42,819 nt of DNA. It comes from Bacteroidaceae bacterium (GTDB lineage Bacteria > Bacteroidota > Bacteroidia > Bacteroidales > Bacteroidaceae). Under the pieces are notes generated by a model. That model was not told the origin of the DNA, made no database searches, and worked only from the letters and a program-made list of their open reading frames with translations. Made by a program: the position numbers and the translations under genes. The DNA lies in contig JAGCLA010000008.1 in assembly GCA_017647225.1 (NCBI GenBank), forward strand, positions 1-42,819, written 5' to 3'. Positions 23,645 through 30,961 of this stretch are shown here, piece by piece (within the stretch, counting starts at the first letter, position 1; each line of letters starts with the position of its first letter).

Positions 23645-24249
23645 AATGTGTAATGCTATCAATAAGACCTAAATACTGTGAACTCATAGCGAATGGAAAA
23701 AAGACCGTAGAAGTCCGCAAAACAAAGCCAAAGATTGATGTGCCGTTTAAGTGCTATATTTACTGCACTACGGATAAAAGGCTTTTGAGAAAGTTTGACA
23801 AAGGGGAACGGATAGACGATGAACACTTTTTTGATGAACACGTTTTTGTGCGGCAAAACACTTGGATAAGAGGGCATTTTAATCCCAATAAAAAAGTCAT
23901 AGGCGAGTTTGTGTGCGATGCTATCTTCCCAATGTCAGTATGGTATTCAAATCCGAATGACAGATTGAGCCATAGAGAATATCCGTTTACTTGTTTGACA
24001 GATAAAGAGATTATGGATTATCTCGGCAACGGTGTAGAGGGTTACGGCTGGCACATCTCCGAACTTAAAATCTACGACAATCCGAAGAAGTTGAGCGAGT
24101 TTTTCTCGGTAAAAGAAGCAGGTGGATATGAGGAGTTCAAAGTAATAAATAGACCTCCACAATCGTGGTTATACTGTGAAAAGATAGATGCAAAGCCTTT
24201 GGTAGAGGGCAAGACAATAACAATTCCAAAGTGGGAGTACAAAGAATGA
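23641..24249 (+). CDS. ASCH / PUA-like domain protein
   Basis: A 202-aa protein with the ASCH start CVMLSIRPKYCELIANGKKT (about residues 3-22) and KTVEVRKTKP (about 21-30), the conserved patch of this nucleic-acid-binding PUA-like fold. The middle (GEFVCDAIFP) and WHISELKIYD fit the rest of the domain. ASCH domains bind RNA or modified nucleotides. In phages the role is unknown. Confidence 0.8.
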   Translation: MKCVMLSIRPKYCELIANGKKTVEVRKTKPKIDVPFKCYIYCTTDKRLLRKFDKGERIDDEHFFDEHVFVRQNTWIRGHFNPNKKVIGEFVCDAIFPMSVWYSNPNDRLSHREYPFTCLTDKEIMDYLGNGVEGYGWHISELKIYDNPKKLSEFFSVKEAGGYEEFKVINRPPQSWLYCEKIDAKPLVEGKTITIPKWEYKE

Positions 24250-24377
24250 GATACAATATGCCATTTGACTTATACGAAGATTGGAAACAGTTGTATTTTG
24301 AAAAAGAGTTGCTTGAAAACATAGTAAAGGAATTAAAGGAAAAACCGAATGAAAATCACACAGTGCGAAATGATTGA
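24246..24377 (+). CDS. 43-aa hypothetical protein
   Basis: Starts on an ATGA overlap with the ASCH stop and encodes a helical, charged 43-aa protein. It overlaps the next gene by 29 bp in another frame. No motif, and kept with modest confidence because the coupling is typical of this operon. Confidence 0.45.
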   Translation: MRYNMPFDLYEDWKQLYFEKELLENIVKELKEKPNENHTVRND

Positions 24378-24618
24378 GGACTACATTAACGAATATGGTT
24401 CAATAAGTGCGCTTGAGGCATTAAGGGATTTGGGCGTGTACCGCTTGGCGAACCGAATTTGTCAGTTAAAGAAGCAAGGCTACAAAATCAAAAGCGAAAT
24501 GGTATCGGTTGCAACTCGGAATGGTGGCAGAACACATATTGCGAGGTATAGTTGGGCAGACGATAATGTGAAATTTGACAGAAAGGAATGTGAGGGAGTA
24601 TGTCTTGCGAACACATAA
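24349..24618 (+). CDS. Winged-HTH DNA-binding protein
   Basis: An 89-aa protein with a phage winged-helix pattern: EMIEDYINEYGSISALEALR (about residues 7-26) as helices one and two, a recognition helix DLGVYRLANRICQLKKQG (about 27-44) and a wing ending GRTHIARYSW (about 59-68). It is probably an operon regulator or DNA-organising protein. Overlaps the next gene by 19 bp. Confidence 0.75.
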   Translation: MKITQCEMIEDYINEYGSISALEALRDLGVYRLANRICQLKKQGYKIKSEMVSVATRNGGRTHIARYSWADDNVKFDRKECEGVCLANT

Positions 24619-24875
24619 TAGGTTTGATATACAAGACGGATTGTACTGAATTTGTTACCCTCGATGGACTTAAAAAGCATATTGCTGAACAAAAGGAACT
24701 CAAAGAGGAATTTGCAAAAGACGAGGTATATAGCCAATTTAACTTTAGGATTTCGGTATGGGAACTTTCGGAGTATGGAGATAGAAGAAAAACAACAGAC
24801 TTACACCGCTTCAACCATTGTTGCGATTGTGGTGCAAGGATAGATTGGAAAGGGATAAAGGATGGAAAATATTGA
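24600..24875 (+). CDS. 91-aa protein with CxCG zinc-binding end
   Basis: A helical/charged protein that begins MSCEH and ends with HCCDCGARIDWKG (about residues 72-84), a half zinc-knuckle like that of the zinc-ribbon proteins at 18421 and 13543. Overlaps both neighbours. Function unknown. Confidence 0.65.
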   Translation: MSCEHIIGLIYKTDCTEFVTLDGLKKHIAEQKELKEEFAKDEVYSQFNFRISVWELSEYGDRRKTTDLHRFNHCCDCGARIDWKGIKDGKY

Positions 24876-25533
24876 AACATTAGTATTTGCCGAGAACGGA
24901 TTTCCTCTTGAGGATAGGCTTGGCAAGGTTATGGAAACTCTTGGCGCGAAATTTTACGAACTGAACGATAGATACTTGGCAGAATACAACACGATGATTG
25001 AAAAAGGCGCAAAGAAACCAGTTCTCAAGACGATTCAGCCATATACAATCAAATGCGAACTCTACAAGGCATTGTCACGGTTTAAGTCGATTGACAACTC
25101 GGTAGCAAACAACTTGACAGAAGAACAGATCATGGCGATTTTTTCTGACTTCCTTGAACTTGTATCGTGGCTAAATGAATATGGCACGTTTATTCCCTCA
25201 AAGCAGATTTTTTCCGCATTTTCGGGAATCACGCCCACCGCCTACACATATCTTATGACAGACGGTGATAGTGAGCAGAAAGAGGCAATTTTAGCCGTTG
25301 AGAACTTCCTTGTCGATATGAATATGGAAGCCGCATCACAAGGTATGGCAAAAGAGCGCACAACAGAATTTCGTATGAAAGCAAGAGGTAGCGCAGGTCA
25401 CGGCATTAGAACCGCCACAATAGTTGATGATGTTGTCGATAGCGCAAAAGATGTTATGTCGCAAGCCGATTACAACAGAATGTTAGTTGGCATTGTTGAA
25501 AAAGATTTGATCGAAGCAAGTAAGGGGAATTGA
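24862..25533 (+). CDS. Putative small-terminase-like protein
   Basis: A 223-aa mostly helical protein. Its middle and C-terminal parts (IFSAFSGITPTAYTYLM...EAASQGMAKERTTEFRMKA, about residues 115-175) resemble the HTH-plus-helical layout of phage small terminases, which choose the DNA to be packaged. It is far from the large terminase at 36940, so this is tentative. It could also be another DNA-binding early protein. Confidence 0.35.
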   Translation: MENIETLVFAENGFPLEDRLGKVMETLGAKFYELNDRYLAEYNTMIEKGAKKPVLKTIQPYTIKCELYKALSRFKSIDNSVANNLTEEQIMAIFSDFLELVSWLNEYGTFIPSKQIFSAFSGITPTAYTYLMTDGDSEQKEAILAVENFLVDMNMEAASQGMAKERTTEFRMKARGSAGHGIRTATIVDDVVDSAKDVMSQADYNRMLVGIVEKDLIEASKGN

Positions 25534-25536
25534 TAT

Positions 25537-25728
25537 ATGACAATAAACACACATAACTACGATAAGTTAAAAAGAGATACGCTTGATAGAGTTGAAGAAA
25601 TTTTGGAACTTGGAAGAATGTCAAAAGGAGTAGATATTGAAATTCACTTGGCGTTAGAAGAAGTACCCTATGTATCATACACAATAACCGAAGCAACGAT
25701 ATTTGAAAAAGAGGAGAAGAAAGGATAA
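25537..25728 (+). CDS. 63-aa hypothetical protein
   Basis: A charged helical N-terminus and a beta-strand-like C-terminus (YVSYTITEATIF). No motif. Just after the small-terminase-like gene with 3 bp between. Function unknown. Confidence 0.6.
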   Translation: MTINTHNYDKLKRDTLDRVEEILELGRMSKGVDIEIHLALEEVPYVSYTITEATIFEKEEKKG

Positions 25729-25736
25729 GTGAGATT

Positions 25737-26018
25737 ATGGCAGAATATAACAGGATTGAGGATATTGTCAAAAAACAAGCAAACGATTACATTCAAAGAA
25801 TACTTATTGAGATCAACCGATTTCAAGTTCACGGAGAAACCAAAACCCCCAATATTGTTATGTCAAAAGACGTGTTCAATGTTCTACAAGCAGGTTTGGA
25901 AGGGGCATTGTATGTAAACTACGAATATCGAACAGTTTGTGGTTGCGAGGTTGACATCATTTCGGGAAATAAAAAACTTTATGTTGGATTTAATTTGTTG
26001 GAAGGAGAAACAGAATGA
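25737..26018 (+). CDS. 93-aa conserved phage hypothetical
   Basis: ATG 25737. A helical start and a beta-rich core with NIVMSKDVFNVLQ (about residues 39-51) and a single CGCEV motif near 69. Its stop overlaps the next ATG by 4 bp (ATGA). No recognised function. Confidence 0.65.
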   Translation: MAEYNRIEDIVKKQANDYIQRILIEINRFQVHGETKTPNIVMSKDVFNVLQAGLEGALYVNYEYRTVCGCEVDIISGNKKLYVGFNLLEGETE

Positions 26019-26179
26019 GCAAAGCCGCGCAGGAACGATACGATAGGGAGAATACGGTATTCGTAGGACTTAAACTCAACAGAAAGACAGATGCCGACAT
26101 TATCGCACTTTTGCAGAAATCCGATAACAAGCAAGGTACGATAAAAAATATTTTGAGAAACTTTTTGAAAAACACTTGA
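26015..26179 (+). CDS. 54-aa ribbon-helix-helix-like protein
   Basis: A small basic protein (ERYDRENTVFVGLKLNRKTD, then DIIALLQKSDNKQGTIKNIL) with the strand-helix-helix pattern of small phage DNA-binding proteins of the Arc/MetJ type, which I recall in this YD.EN.VFVGLKLN form. The -35 box of the next promoter overlaps its stop codon. Confidence 0.65.
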   Translation: MSKAAQERYDRENTVFVGLKLNRKTDADIIALLQKSDNKQGTIKNILRNFLKNT

Positions 26180-26204
26180 CAATATGTTAAACCTATGATA
26201 TAAT
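26176..26204 (+). promoter_or_regulatory. Consensus promoter
   Basis: TTGACA (26176-26181), 17-bp spacer ending TGA, TATAAT (26199-26204). It gives a transcript beginning near 26211 for the resolvase operon. Confidence 0.9.
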
Positions 26205-26210
26205 GAGTAC

Positions 26211-26354
26211 AACAAAGGTGCTACGAAGTCGAGGCTATGAGGCAAGGACTATCAAGAATGGTTGATTAAGTAATAGCTTTTGAAAAATTGCGAGGCAGTA
26301 GTTAAATGGAGTTTGAAGAACAGCCTTAAATCATTATGTTTTAGGAGGCAGATG
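26211..26354 (+). other. Leader before resolvase operon, with 10-codon ORF
   Basis: About 140 nt between the promoter and the first gene. A tiny ORF (26237-26269, 10 codons) is partly enclosed by AGGCTAT (26232-26238) and ATAGCTT (26273-26279), followed by TTTTG, so it could act as an attenuator. The ORF has no strong ribosome site, and its role is speculative. Confidence 0.35.
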
Positions 26355-26543
26355 ATGTATATACTTTATTACAAGCAGTTGCATATAGTTAAAGAGCCTA
26401 TGCGACAGAATTGCACTTGTCAATCTTATCGAAATAAACAAATCGCTATGTGCGAGGAAGAAAAACCTTTGCAAGATTATATTGATAAGCAAAAAGATAA
26501 GAGCCGTTGGTTCATTGAAAAACAACCGAGCAAGGAGGCATAA
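26355..26543 (+). CDS. 62-aa basic hypothetical protein
   Basis: ATG 26355 lies six bases after AGGAGG (an ATG at 26352 is too close). The product is basic, with C-x-C (residues about 18-20), and a charged C-terminus. No motif. It is followed immediately by the resolvase (26545). Confidence 0.55.
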   Translation: MYILYYKQLHIVKEPMRQNCTCQSYRNKQIAMCEEEKPLQDYIDKQKDKSRWFIEKQPSKEA

Positions 26544-26544
26544 T

Positions 26545-27141
26545 ATGTATTACATCTATCAACGAGTATCTTGCGACAAGCAAAGTCTAATTCGTCAAGA
26601 GGGTGCTATTGGAGATTACTGCAAAGCAAACAACATTGAAGTTCCCGAAGAAAACATTTTTAGTGATGTGATTACGGGTAAGACTATCAAGCGAGAGAAC
26701 TATCAGCAGATGAAAGCAAAGTTGCAAAAAGAAGATGTCCTCATTATGCTTGACCTTGACAGACTTGGAAGAAATTGGGATTTAATTAAGAAAGAGTGGA
26801 AAGAACTCACAGACAAAGGTGTTTACATAATCATCGTAAATTGCCCTTTGATAAATGTTATGCCCGACAGTAATGGCACAGTATCTATTGACAAGCGACT
26901 TATTCAAGAAATGATGTTTACTCTGCTCTGCTATGTATCGCAACGAGAGGTGGAGAAAATAAGCACGAGAACAAAGGAAAGTTTGAAAGCAAAGCGTGAA
27001 CAAGGTATTCGTCTTGGAAAGCCACCAAAGCTCTCCCCCGAACAAAGAGCCGAGATAAAGTCCTTAAAAGGCATCAAGAGTTGCAAGGAATTGGGCGAGA
27101 TGTACGGAGTCAATGCGAGTACGATTTCAAGGATAAAGTGA
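26545..27141 (+). CDS. Small serine recombinase (resolvase/invertase type)
   Basis: A 198-aa protein from ATG 26545 (AGGAGG upstream). N-terminal catalytic domain: YQRVSCDKQ with the nucleophile Ser at residue 9, LIRQEGAIGDYCKANN, and MLDLDRLGRN (about residues 68-77) with the catalytic Arg. The C-terminus (SPEQRAEIKSLKGIKSCKEL then YGVNASTISRI, about 165-197) is an HTH. It is far too short for a large serine integrase, so it is a resolvase, invertase or transposon-type recombinase. No inverted segment is evident nearby, so its target is unknown. Confidence 0.85.
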   Translation: MYYIYQRVSCDKQSLIRQEGAIGDYCKANNIEVPEENIFSDVITGKTIKRENYQQMKAKLQKEDVLIMLDLDRLGRNWDLIKKEWKELTDKGVYIIIVNCPLINVMPDSNGTVSIDKRLIQEMMFTLLCYVSQREVEKISTRTKESLKAKREQGIRLGKPPKLSPEQRAEIKSLKGIKSCKELGEMYGVNASTISRIK

Positions 27142-27158
27142 GAAAGTGAGGTTGTGAT

Positions 27159-27434
27159 ATGCAAAAATGTGTGAACGATGAGTGCGAATATTTTAAGCAA
27201 TACGGAGAATGTTCATCTGTTTGTGTGAAAAATGGATTTAACAAGATTATCACCAACTTTGACCGAATAAAGAATATGACTATCGAGGAAATGGCAGAAA
27301 AAGCCGTGTATGAACTTCGCATTTTTATAATGGCAGAACCGTCTTATATGAGTTTGATTGATGGAACTTGCTATTCAACCAAAGAATTGGCAATTACTCA
27401 CAATAAAGAGTTTCTTGGAGCAGAGGTGAAATAA
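27159..27434 (+). CDS. Cys-rich 91-aa phage hypothetical
   Basis: The N-terminus has four cysteines (CVNDEC and CSSVC, about residues 4-9 and 18-22), perhaps a metal site. A NFDRIKNMTIEEMAEKAVYE segment (about 33-52) is a motif I recall in Bacillota phage hypothetical proteins. The stop overlaps the next ATG. Confidence 0.65.
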   Translation: MQKCVNDECEYFKQYGECSSVCVKNGFNKIITNFDRIKNMTIEEMAEKAVYELRIFIMAEPSYMSLIDGTCYSTKELAITHNKEFLGAEVK

Positions 27435-27895
27435 TGGCACGAACACCAACGATAATACCGCAAGAAGTCAAAGAGCAAATGTGCCGAGATTACAAGAGAG
27501 GATTGTCCTTGAGGGAGTTGAGCGCGGTTTATGGCAGTAGTGTTTCAATGGTACACAGCATCGTGCGAAACAGTTGCGAGAAAAAGCGAGGGCGACCTTG
27601 TGGCACAGATAAGCGAGTAGTCGAAGCTATGGTGATTGACTATCAAAACGGACTTTCGGTTAAGCGGTTGTCGAAAAAATATCACTTTGCAGAAAATTCG
27701 GTTTACATCGTGTTGCGAAAAAATGGCGATGTGGTAAAGCAAAATTCGAGGGAACTCATAAAGCAAATTCAAGCCGATCTAAAATGCGGAGAATTATCAC
27801 AAAGCGATATTGCAAAAAAATATGGCGTTTCAAGACAGTATATTTTTCAAGTTAAGCAGAAAATGGGAGGATATCACGATGAAGGAACACATTGA
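27434..27895 (+). CDS. Three-HTH repeat DNA-binding protein
   Basis: A 153-aa basic protein containing three similar helix-turn-helix units: about residues 10-45 (LRELSAVYGSSVSMVHSIV), 62-95 (LSVKRLSKKYHFAENSVYIV) and 112-140 (SQSDIAKKYGVSRQYIFQV). Each has the resolvase/homeodomain-like A-x3-YGVS pattern, so it may bind an extended repeated site. Basic linkers (KKRGRPCG) lie between. Might organise DNA or regulate the early genes. Overlaps the next gene by 17 bp. Confidence 0.75.
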   Translation: MARTPTIIPQEVKEQMCRDYKRGLSLRELSAVYGSSVSMVHSIVRNSCEKKRGRPCGTDKRVVEAMVIDYQNGLSVKRLSKKYHFAENSVYIVLRKNGDVVKQNSRELIKQIQADLKCGELSQSDIAKKYGVSRQYIFQVKQKMGGYHDEGTH

Positions 27896-28178
27896 CGAAA
27901 TGACGAAAGTCTTGGTTGACTACACGGAGAAAAATCACATTATGGCAAGCCACGTTATTTTGGAGGACTATGCCGAGCAACTTTACAACGCAGGCTACCG
28001 CAAGCAAGAGTGGATCAGCGTGGAGGAGAGGTTGCCCGAACAACATGGACGATACATGGCATACCGCGCTGATGGTTCTGTCTGTTTTGTCTTTTTCGCG
28101 GGCATTAGGTTTCCGCCCTATGTAACCCATTGGATGCCCCTGCCCGAAGCTCCTAAAATGAAAGGCGGTGCGGAATGA
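27879..28178 (+). CDS. DUF551-containing protein
   Basis: A 99-aa protein from ATG 27879 (GGGAGG upstream). A helical N-terminus is followed by the DUF551 pattern: WISVEERLPEQ (about residues 48-58), YMAYRADGSV and THWMPLPEAP (about 85-94). Very common in phages, and function is unknown. Confidence 0.8.
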   Translation: MKEHIDEMTKVLVDYTEKNHIMASHVILEDYAEQLYNAGYRKQEWISVEERLPEQHGRYMAYRADGSVCFVFFAGIRFPPYVTHWMPLPEAPKMKGGAE

Positions 28179-28483
28179 AAATTCTCAAACAATGTCGCGG
28201 CGATTGCCTTGAAGGAATGGGCATTAAGAATCCACATTGGCTTGTGGCTGACCACGATATAAATCCAAGAGTAGGCGACTTAGTCCATTGCGTAAGGGAT
28301 CAAAACTTTCTTGATCAGTATGTGAAAGTCGTGTTGTCATACGATGAAGAAACGGGAAAATATACCGTAGGAAGTAGATATGCAGACCCGTCAAGAGATT
28401 TTACGTTTGTTGCCGAAAAGATATTCGGGGTGGTCATATTGATGTTTGACGGCGATAAAAGACAGATTTACGAAAGGCTGTGA
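28175..28483 (+). CDS. 102-aa hypothetical protein
   Basis: A beta-rich protein with PHWLVADHDINPRVGDLVHC (about residues 20-39), a region reminiscent of the shared fold of LexA-type S24 and head-tail-adapter proteins, but without a visible catalytic dyad. It overlaps the DUF551 stop by 4 bp. Function unknown. Confidence 0.6.
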   Translation: MKILKQCRGDCLEGMGIKNPHWLVADHDINPRVGDLVHCVRDQNFLDQYVKVVLSYDEETGKYTVGSRYADPSRDFTFVAEKIFGVVILMFDGDKRQIYERL

Positions 28484-28488
28484 GTGAT

Positions 28489-28809
28489 ATGACAAAGAAT
28501 GAAGTGTACGCACTTGAAACCGAAGTCTGCAAAAATATCGAGCGCATCAAGCGAGAACAGGCCGAGTATGTCAAGGGAGTTGAGGCTGGAATCGAGTTGA
28601 TGGCCAAGGCGGTTCGCGCACACCTTGCAAAAGAGGAAGAAACCGCAGCAAAGAAAGAAAAAGAGATAAAAAACTGTAAAAACTGCAGACACGTTTGCAA
28701 AAAAGACGGTGCTTGTAAAGAATGTATAGCCTCATACGATATAAGGACGAACACGACCAGTACGCCCTCGAATTGGGAACCCATTCCCGAACCGCCGAAA
28801 GGAGAATGA
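28489..28809 (+). CDS. Helical protein with zinc knuckle
   Basis: From ATG 28489 (a GTG at 28480 is an alternative) the product has a long charged helix (about residues 1-65), then CKNCRHVCKKDGACKEC (about 65-80), a cysteine-rich zinc-like motif, and a proline-rich tail. No function is recognised. Confidence 0.6.
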   Translation: MTKNEVYALETEVCKNIERIKREQAEYVKGVEAGIELMAKAVRAHLAKEEETAAKKEKEIKNCKNCRHVCKKDGACKECIASYDIRTNTTSTPSNWEPIPEPPKGE

Positions 28810-28810
28810 T

Positions 28811-29524
28811 ATGCCACGATATATTGATGCGGATAAAATTCACAAACTTGTTGATGAAAAGGTAGCGGAGGGCAAAGACGGTTGGGCAAAAGGAGTACCT
28901 TATGAATGGGGGTATGCTTTAACTGTGATTGATATGCAACCCACCGCCGATGTCGTACCGAGGGCGGAGGTTGCAAATGTAAAAGCATGGATTTTTGAAA
29001 ATTCACCGTTTGAAATGCTTGATATAGCATTTAAGAGATTGTTCCCGAAGGTAAAATACACGGCATTTTTTGAGCCGAATATAAGGGACGGTGAACACGG
29101 AGAAAAGGTGTGCGGATTGACCGACTTTGACGATGAAGGAAATATAACTATTTTTGTTGATACAGATTTAAGCATAAATGATGCCACAGAAATCTTTGCA
29201 CACGAATTGGCTCATGCTGGTGTTGGTGTGGAACATGGGCATGATGAAATGTGGGAAAAAGCCTTTGATGATTTGTTTAATGAATATAATCGAGTCGGTG
29301 AGGAAATGTTTGGAAGTAATATTGATGCTCCAAAAGGAGATAGTTATTCAAACGCACTTTCCGAGATCGACAAAATCAAATGCAATTTTGCGAGGGAGAT
29401 TTTTGATGAGATTGAAAGCAAAAAGATGTTCCTTATAGACCACGCAGGCAATATGGGTGTTGTTGTATTATTCAAATATATTGCCGAACTCAAAAAGAAA
29501 TACACGGAGGATAAAAACGGATGA
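28811..29524 (+). CDS. Phage protein with inserted zincin metallopeptidase domain
   Basis: A 237-aa protein in three parts. Residues 1-58 (MPRYIDADKIHKLV...PTADVVPRAEV) and about 185-237 (ending ELKKKYTE) match the two ends of a widespread small phage family. Between them lies a domain with the metallopeptidase motif EIFAHELAHAGVGVEHGHDE (about residues 130-149), which holds HExxH and a third His. It looks as if a zincin domain was inserted into the phage protein. A substrate is not predictable. Confidence 0.7.
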   Translation: MPRYIDADKIHKLVDEKVAEGKDGWAKGVPYEWGYALTVIDMQPTADVVPRAEVANVKAWIFENSPFEMLDIAFKRLFPKVKYTAFFEPNIRDGEHGEKVCGLTDFDDEGNITIFVDTDLSINDATEIFAHELAHAGVGVEHGHDEMWEKAFDDLFNEYNRVGEEMFGSNIDAPKGDSYSNALSEIDKIKCNFAREIFDEIESKKMFLIDHAGNMGVVVLFKYIAELKKKYTEDKNG

Positions 29525-29613
29525 AGTCTATTTTGCCCAAATCGTGGTACTCTCTTCCAAAGCGGCAAAAGAACCCATGTAGAAAACAAAAAAATCACTT
29601 GACAATGTATTGA
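29521..29613 (+). CDS. Short ILPKSWYSLPKR peptide, possibly truncated
   Basis: A 30-aa ORF overlapping the previous stop (ATGA). It starts KSILPKSWYSLPKRQK, a start I recall for a longer family of phage hypothetical proteins, and then ends early, so it may be a remnant. It overlaps the downstream promoter. Confidence 0.4.
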   Translation: MKSILPKSWYSLPKRQKNPCRKQKNHLTMY

Positions 29614-29627
29614 GAATGTGATAAACT
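29599..29627 (+). promoter_or_regulatory. Promoter for small membrane protein
   Basis: TTGACA (29599-29604), 17-bp spacer ending TGA, TAAACT (29622-29627). The gene at 29668 follows 40 bp later. Confidence 0.75.
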
Positions 29628-29667
29628 ATATGTGGTATGAAATAAAATCACATTAGAGAGGTATAAT

Positions 29668-29814
29668 ATGTTTCGCAAAATCATAAATACTATATTTAAA
29701 ACTATATTTAAAATAGTGTTTGGCGTTATCAAGAACATACTATTGATCGCATTAGCTTTTATTGTCGCACTTCTCATATTGTGGCTTTTGACAGAAAGTG
29801 GTTCAATGATATAA
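29668..29814 (+). CDS. 48-aa single-pass membrane peptide
   Basis: Basic and hydrophobic N-terminus (FRKIINTIFKTIFK) then a membrane segment (about residues 24-42). AGAGAGG lies 8 bases before the ATG. A monocistronic unit with its own promoter, so it may be an early toxic or superinfection-exclusion peptide, but this is inference. Confidence 0.7.
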   Translation: MFRKIINTIFKTIFKIVFGVIKNILLIALAFIVALLILWLLTESGSMI

Positions 29815-30133
29815 TTTCACATTAGCATTAGGGCATTATGTAGTATTTCTATATAGTGTCCTTTTTCTTTGCAACAGTTCAAAGTGCCGACATACCCCCT
29901 ATGGCTACAACAGATTGGATATGACACACACCCCTTGCCGTGATACTTTTTCACATTAGTCTGCAACAGTTCGCACCCGACACACACCCCCAAACCCTGC
30001 AACAGTTTCACATAGGCACACCCCCCCTTATAGAGAAACCCCGAAAAAGAAGCCGACACTTTTAATTTGTGAAATTTTTAACAATGGCCAAAAATCCCGA
30101 CTTTGTTAAAAAAATGTCAAAGTATGGCAAATT
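29815..30133 (+). repeat. Non-coding repeat block (candidate iterons)
   Basis: No gene is seen here. CAACAG words start at 29872, 29908, 29964 and 30000 (spacings 36, 56 and 36), and each is followed after 8-11 bases by GACAtACCCCC, GACACACACCCC, GACACACACCCCC or GCACACCCCCCC. A second repeat, TTTCACATTAG or near, is at 29815, 29949 and 30006, with a variant at 29647. The plus strand is C-rich. The array could be a replication origin, a packaging site or an operator cluster. Confidence 0.55.
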
Positions 30134-30427
30134 ATGGTAAAAAAGGGGTATGCCGTTTTAAGGCGAAATAAACCCCCTACAAGGCGCGGAAAAATTGACC
30201 CTACACTTATACCAAAAAACAAAGAAAACGCAACACGGACAGTTTATGGGCATTGTAGAGCATTTAAAAAACAAAAAGCAACACGCAAACCGCAACGACT
30301 AACCGAAAACACCCACGGAGAGCCGCCAAAAACGCCACAGAACGCGCGAAAACGAAAACCGCATACAAGAACACACCCACAAAAAGAAAACGCCCCACAG
30401 AGCGCAAAAACGCCCTGCAAGGCATAA
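30134..30427 (+). CDS. Possible 97-aa basic K/R/P/T-rich protein
   Basis: An open frame without a ribosome site, in A/C-rich DNA, encoding a disordered, strongly basic product rich in K, R, P, T and N. It lies just left of the bidirectional terminator. Composition is as expected for any frame in such DNA, so it may not be a gene. Listed because no other gene covers 29815-30464. Confidence 0.25.
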   Translation: MVKKGYAVLRRNKPPTRRGKIDPTLIPKNKENATRTVYGHCRAFKKQKATRKPQRLTENTHGEPPKTPQNARKRKPHTRTHPQKENAPQSAKTPCKA

Positions 30428-30432
30428 AGAAA

Positions 30433-30467
30433 GCCGCCCGAGAAAATCCCGAACGGCTGTATTTTTA
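30433..30467. terminator. Bidirectional terminator
   Basis: GCCGCCCGAG (30433-30442) pairs with CCCGAACGGC (30448-30457), ten pairs including G-T, with loop AAAAT. The plus strand continues TGTATTTTT, and the minus strand continues TTTCTTT. It should end both the plus-strand transcript from the left and the minus-strand cassette from the right. Confidence 0.85.
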
Positions 30468-30644
30468 ATTTGGGAAAAAACTATAAAAATCCGCGTCCCC
30501 CTTTCTTAATATTTGCGTCCTGTTGAATATTTCCGCGTCGGTGAGTCTTGTTGCATTGTGCGCCCACTCAAGCAACGCCGCGCGACTTGTAAAGATCAAG
30601 TACTGATTGTGTTTGTTTTCGGTATCAAAAATATATAAATTCAT
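30465..30644 (-). CDS. 59-aa hypothetical, end of reverse cassette
   Basis: Start ATG at 30644, after GGGGGGA. A small alpha/beta protein (MNLYIFDTENKHNQYLIF...). No motif. Last gene of the reverse-strand cassette, directly followed by the terminator. Confidence 0.6.
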   Translation of the reverse strand: MNLYIFDTENKHNQYLIFTSRAALLEWAHNATRLTDAEIFNRTQILRKGDADFYSFFPN

Positions 30645-30656
30645 TTTATCCCCCCT

Positions 30657-30713
30657 TTAGTTATTTTTCAGTAGCTTCCCGAAAAAGATCAACGCTATAA
30701 TTATTAAAATCAC
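30657..30713 (-). CDS. 18-aa hydrophobic peptide
   Basis: GTG start overlapping the TGA of the previous gene (GTGA), as in the gene pair before it. A GGGAGGG ribosome-site-like tract lies ahead. The product is a short hydrophobic segment with two basic residues near the end (MILIIIALIFFGKLLKNN). It could be a small membrane peptide or a coincidence. Confidence 0.35.
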   Translation of the reverse strand: MILIIIALIFFGKLLKNN

Positions 30714-30961
30714 GATATAACGCCCTCCCGGATCTCGCCGCTTTCGGTTACGGTGCAACAAGTGAATTTGTCCGTTTTGTAATCCTCCATAACTTTTAAT
30801 AGTTTTGTTAGGCTCGCTTTAGCCTGCCCGATTGTATTAAAAATCGCTTTTTCTATGTGCTTTTCGTCCGTCCAAAAGGTTTTATTTTTGTTCCATCCGT
30901 TGACCAAATAATAAACGCCTTCAGCGCTTTCGCTCTTGATTGTATAGCCTTTAATTTTCAC
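30710..30961 (-). CDS. 83-aa hypothetical
   Basis: Start placed at GTG 30961 because AAGGAGG lies 8 bp upstream and the GTG overlaps the previous TGA by GTGA. The product is alpha/beta with no motif (KIKGYTIKSESAEGVYYLV...). An upstream ATG at 30991 would bypass the ribosome site. Confidence 0.65.
   Translation of the reverse strand: MKIKGYTIKSESAEGVYYLVNGWNKNKTFWTDEKHIEKAIFNTIGQAKASLTKLLKVMEDYKTDKFTCCTVTESGEIREGVIS

Noticed and set aside
29815-30060. Minus-strand coding gene (80 codons)
   Set aside because: It covers the repeat array, has no ribosome site and a cysteine/glycine-rich product that reflects the C-rich repeats.
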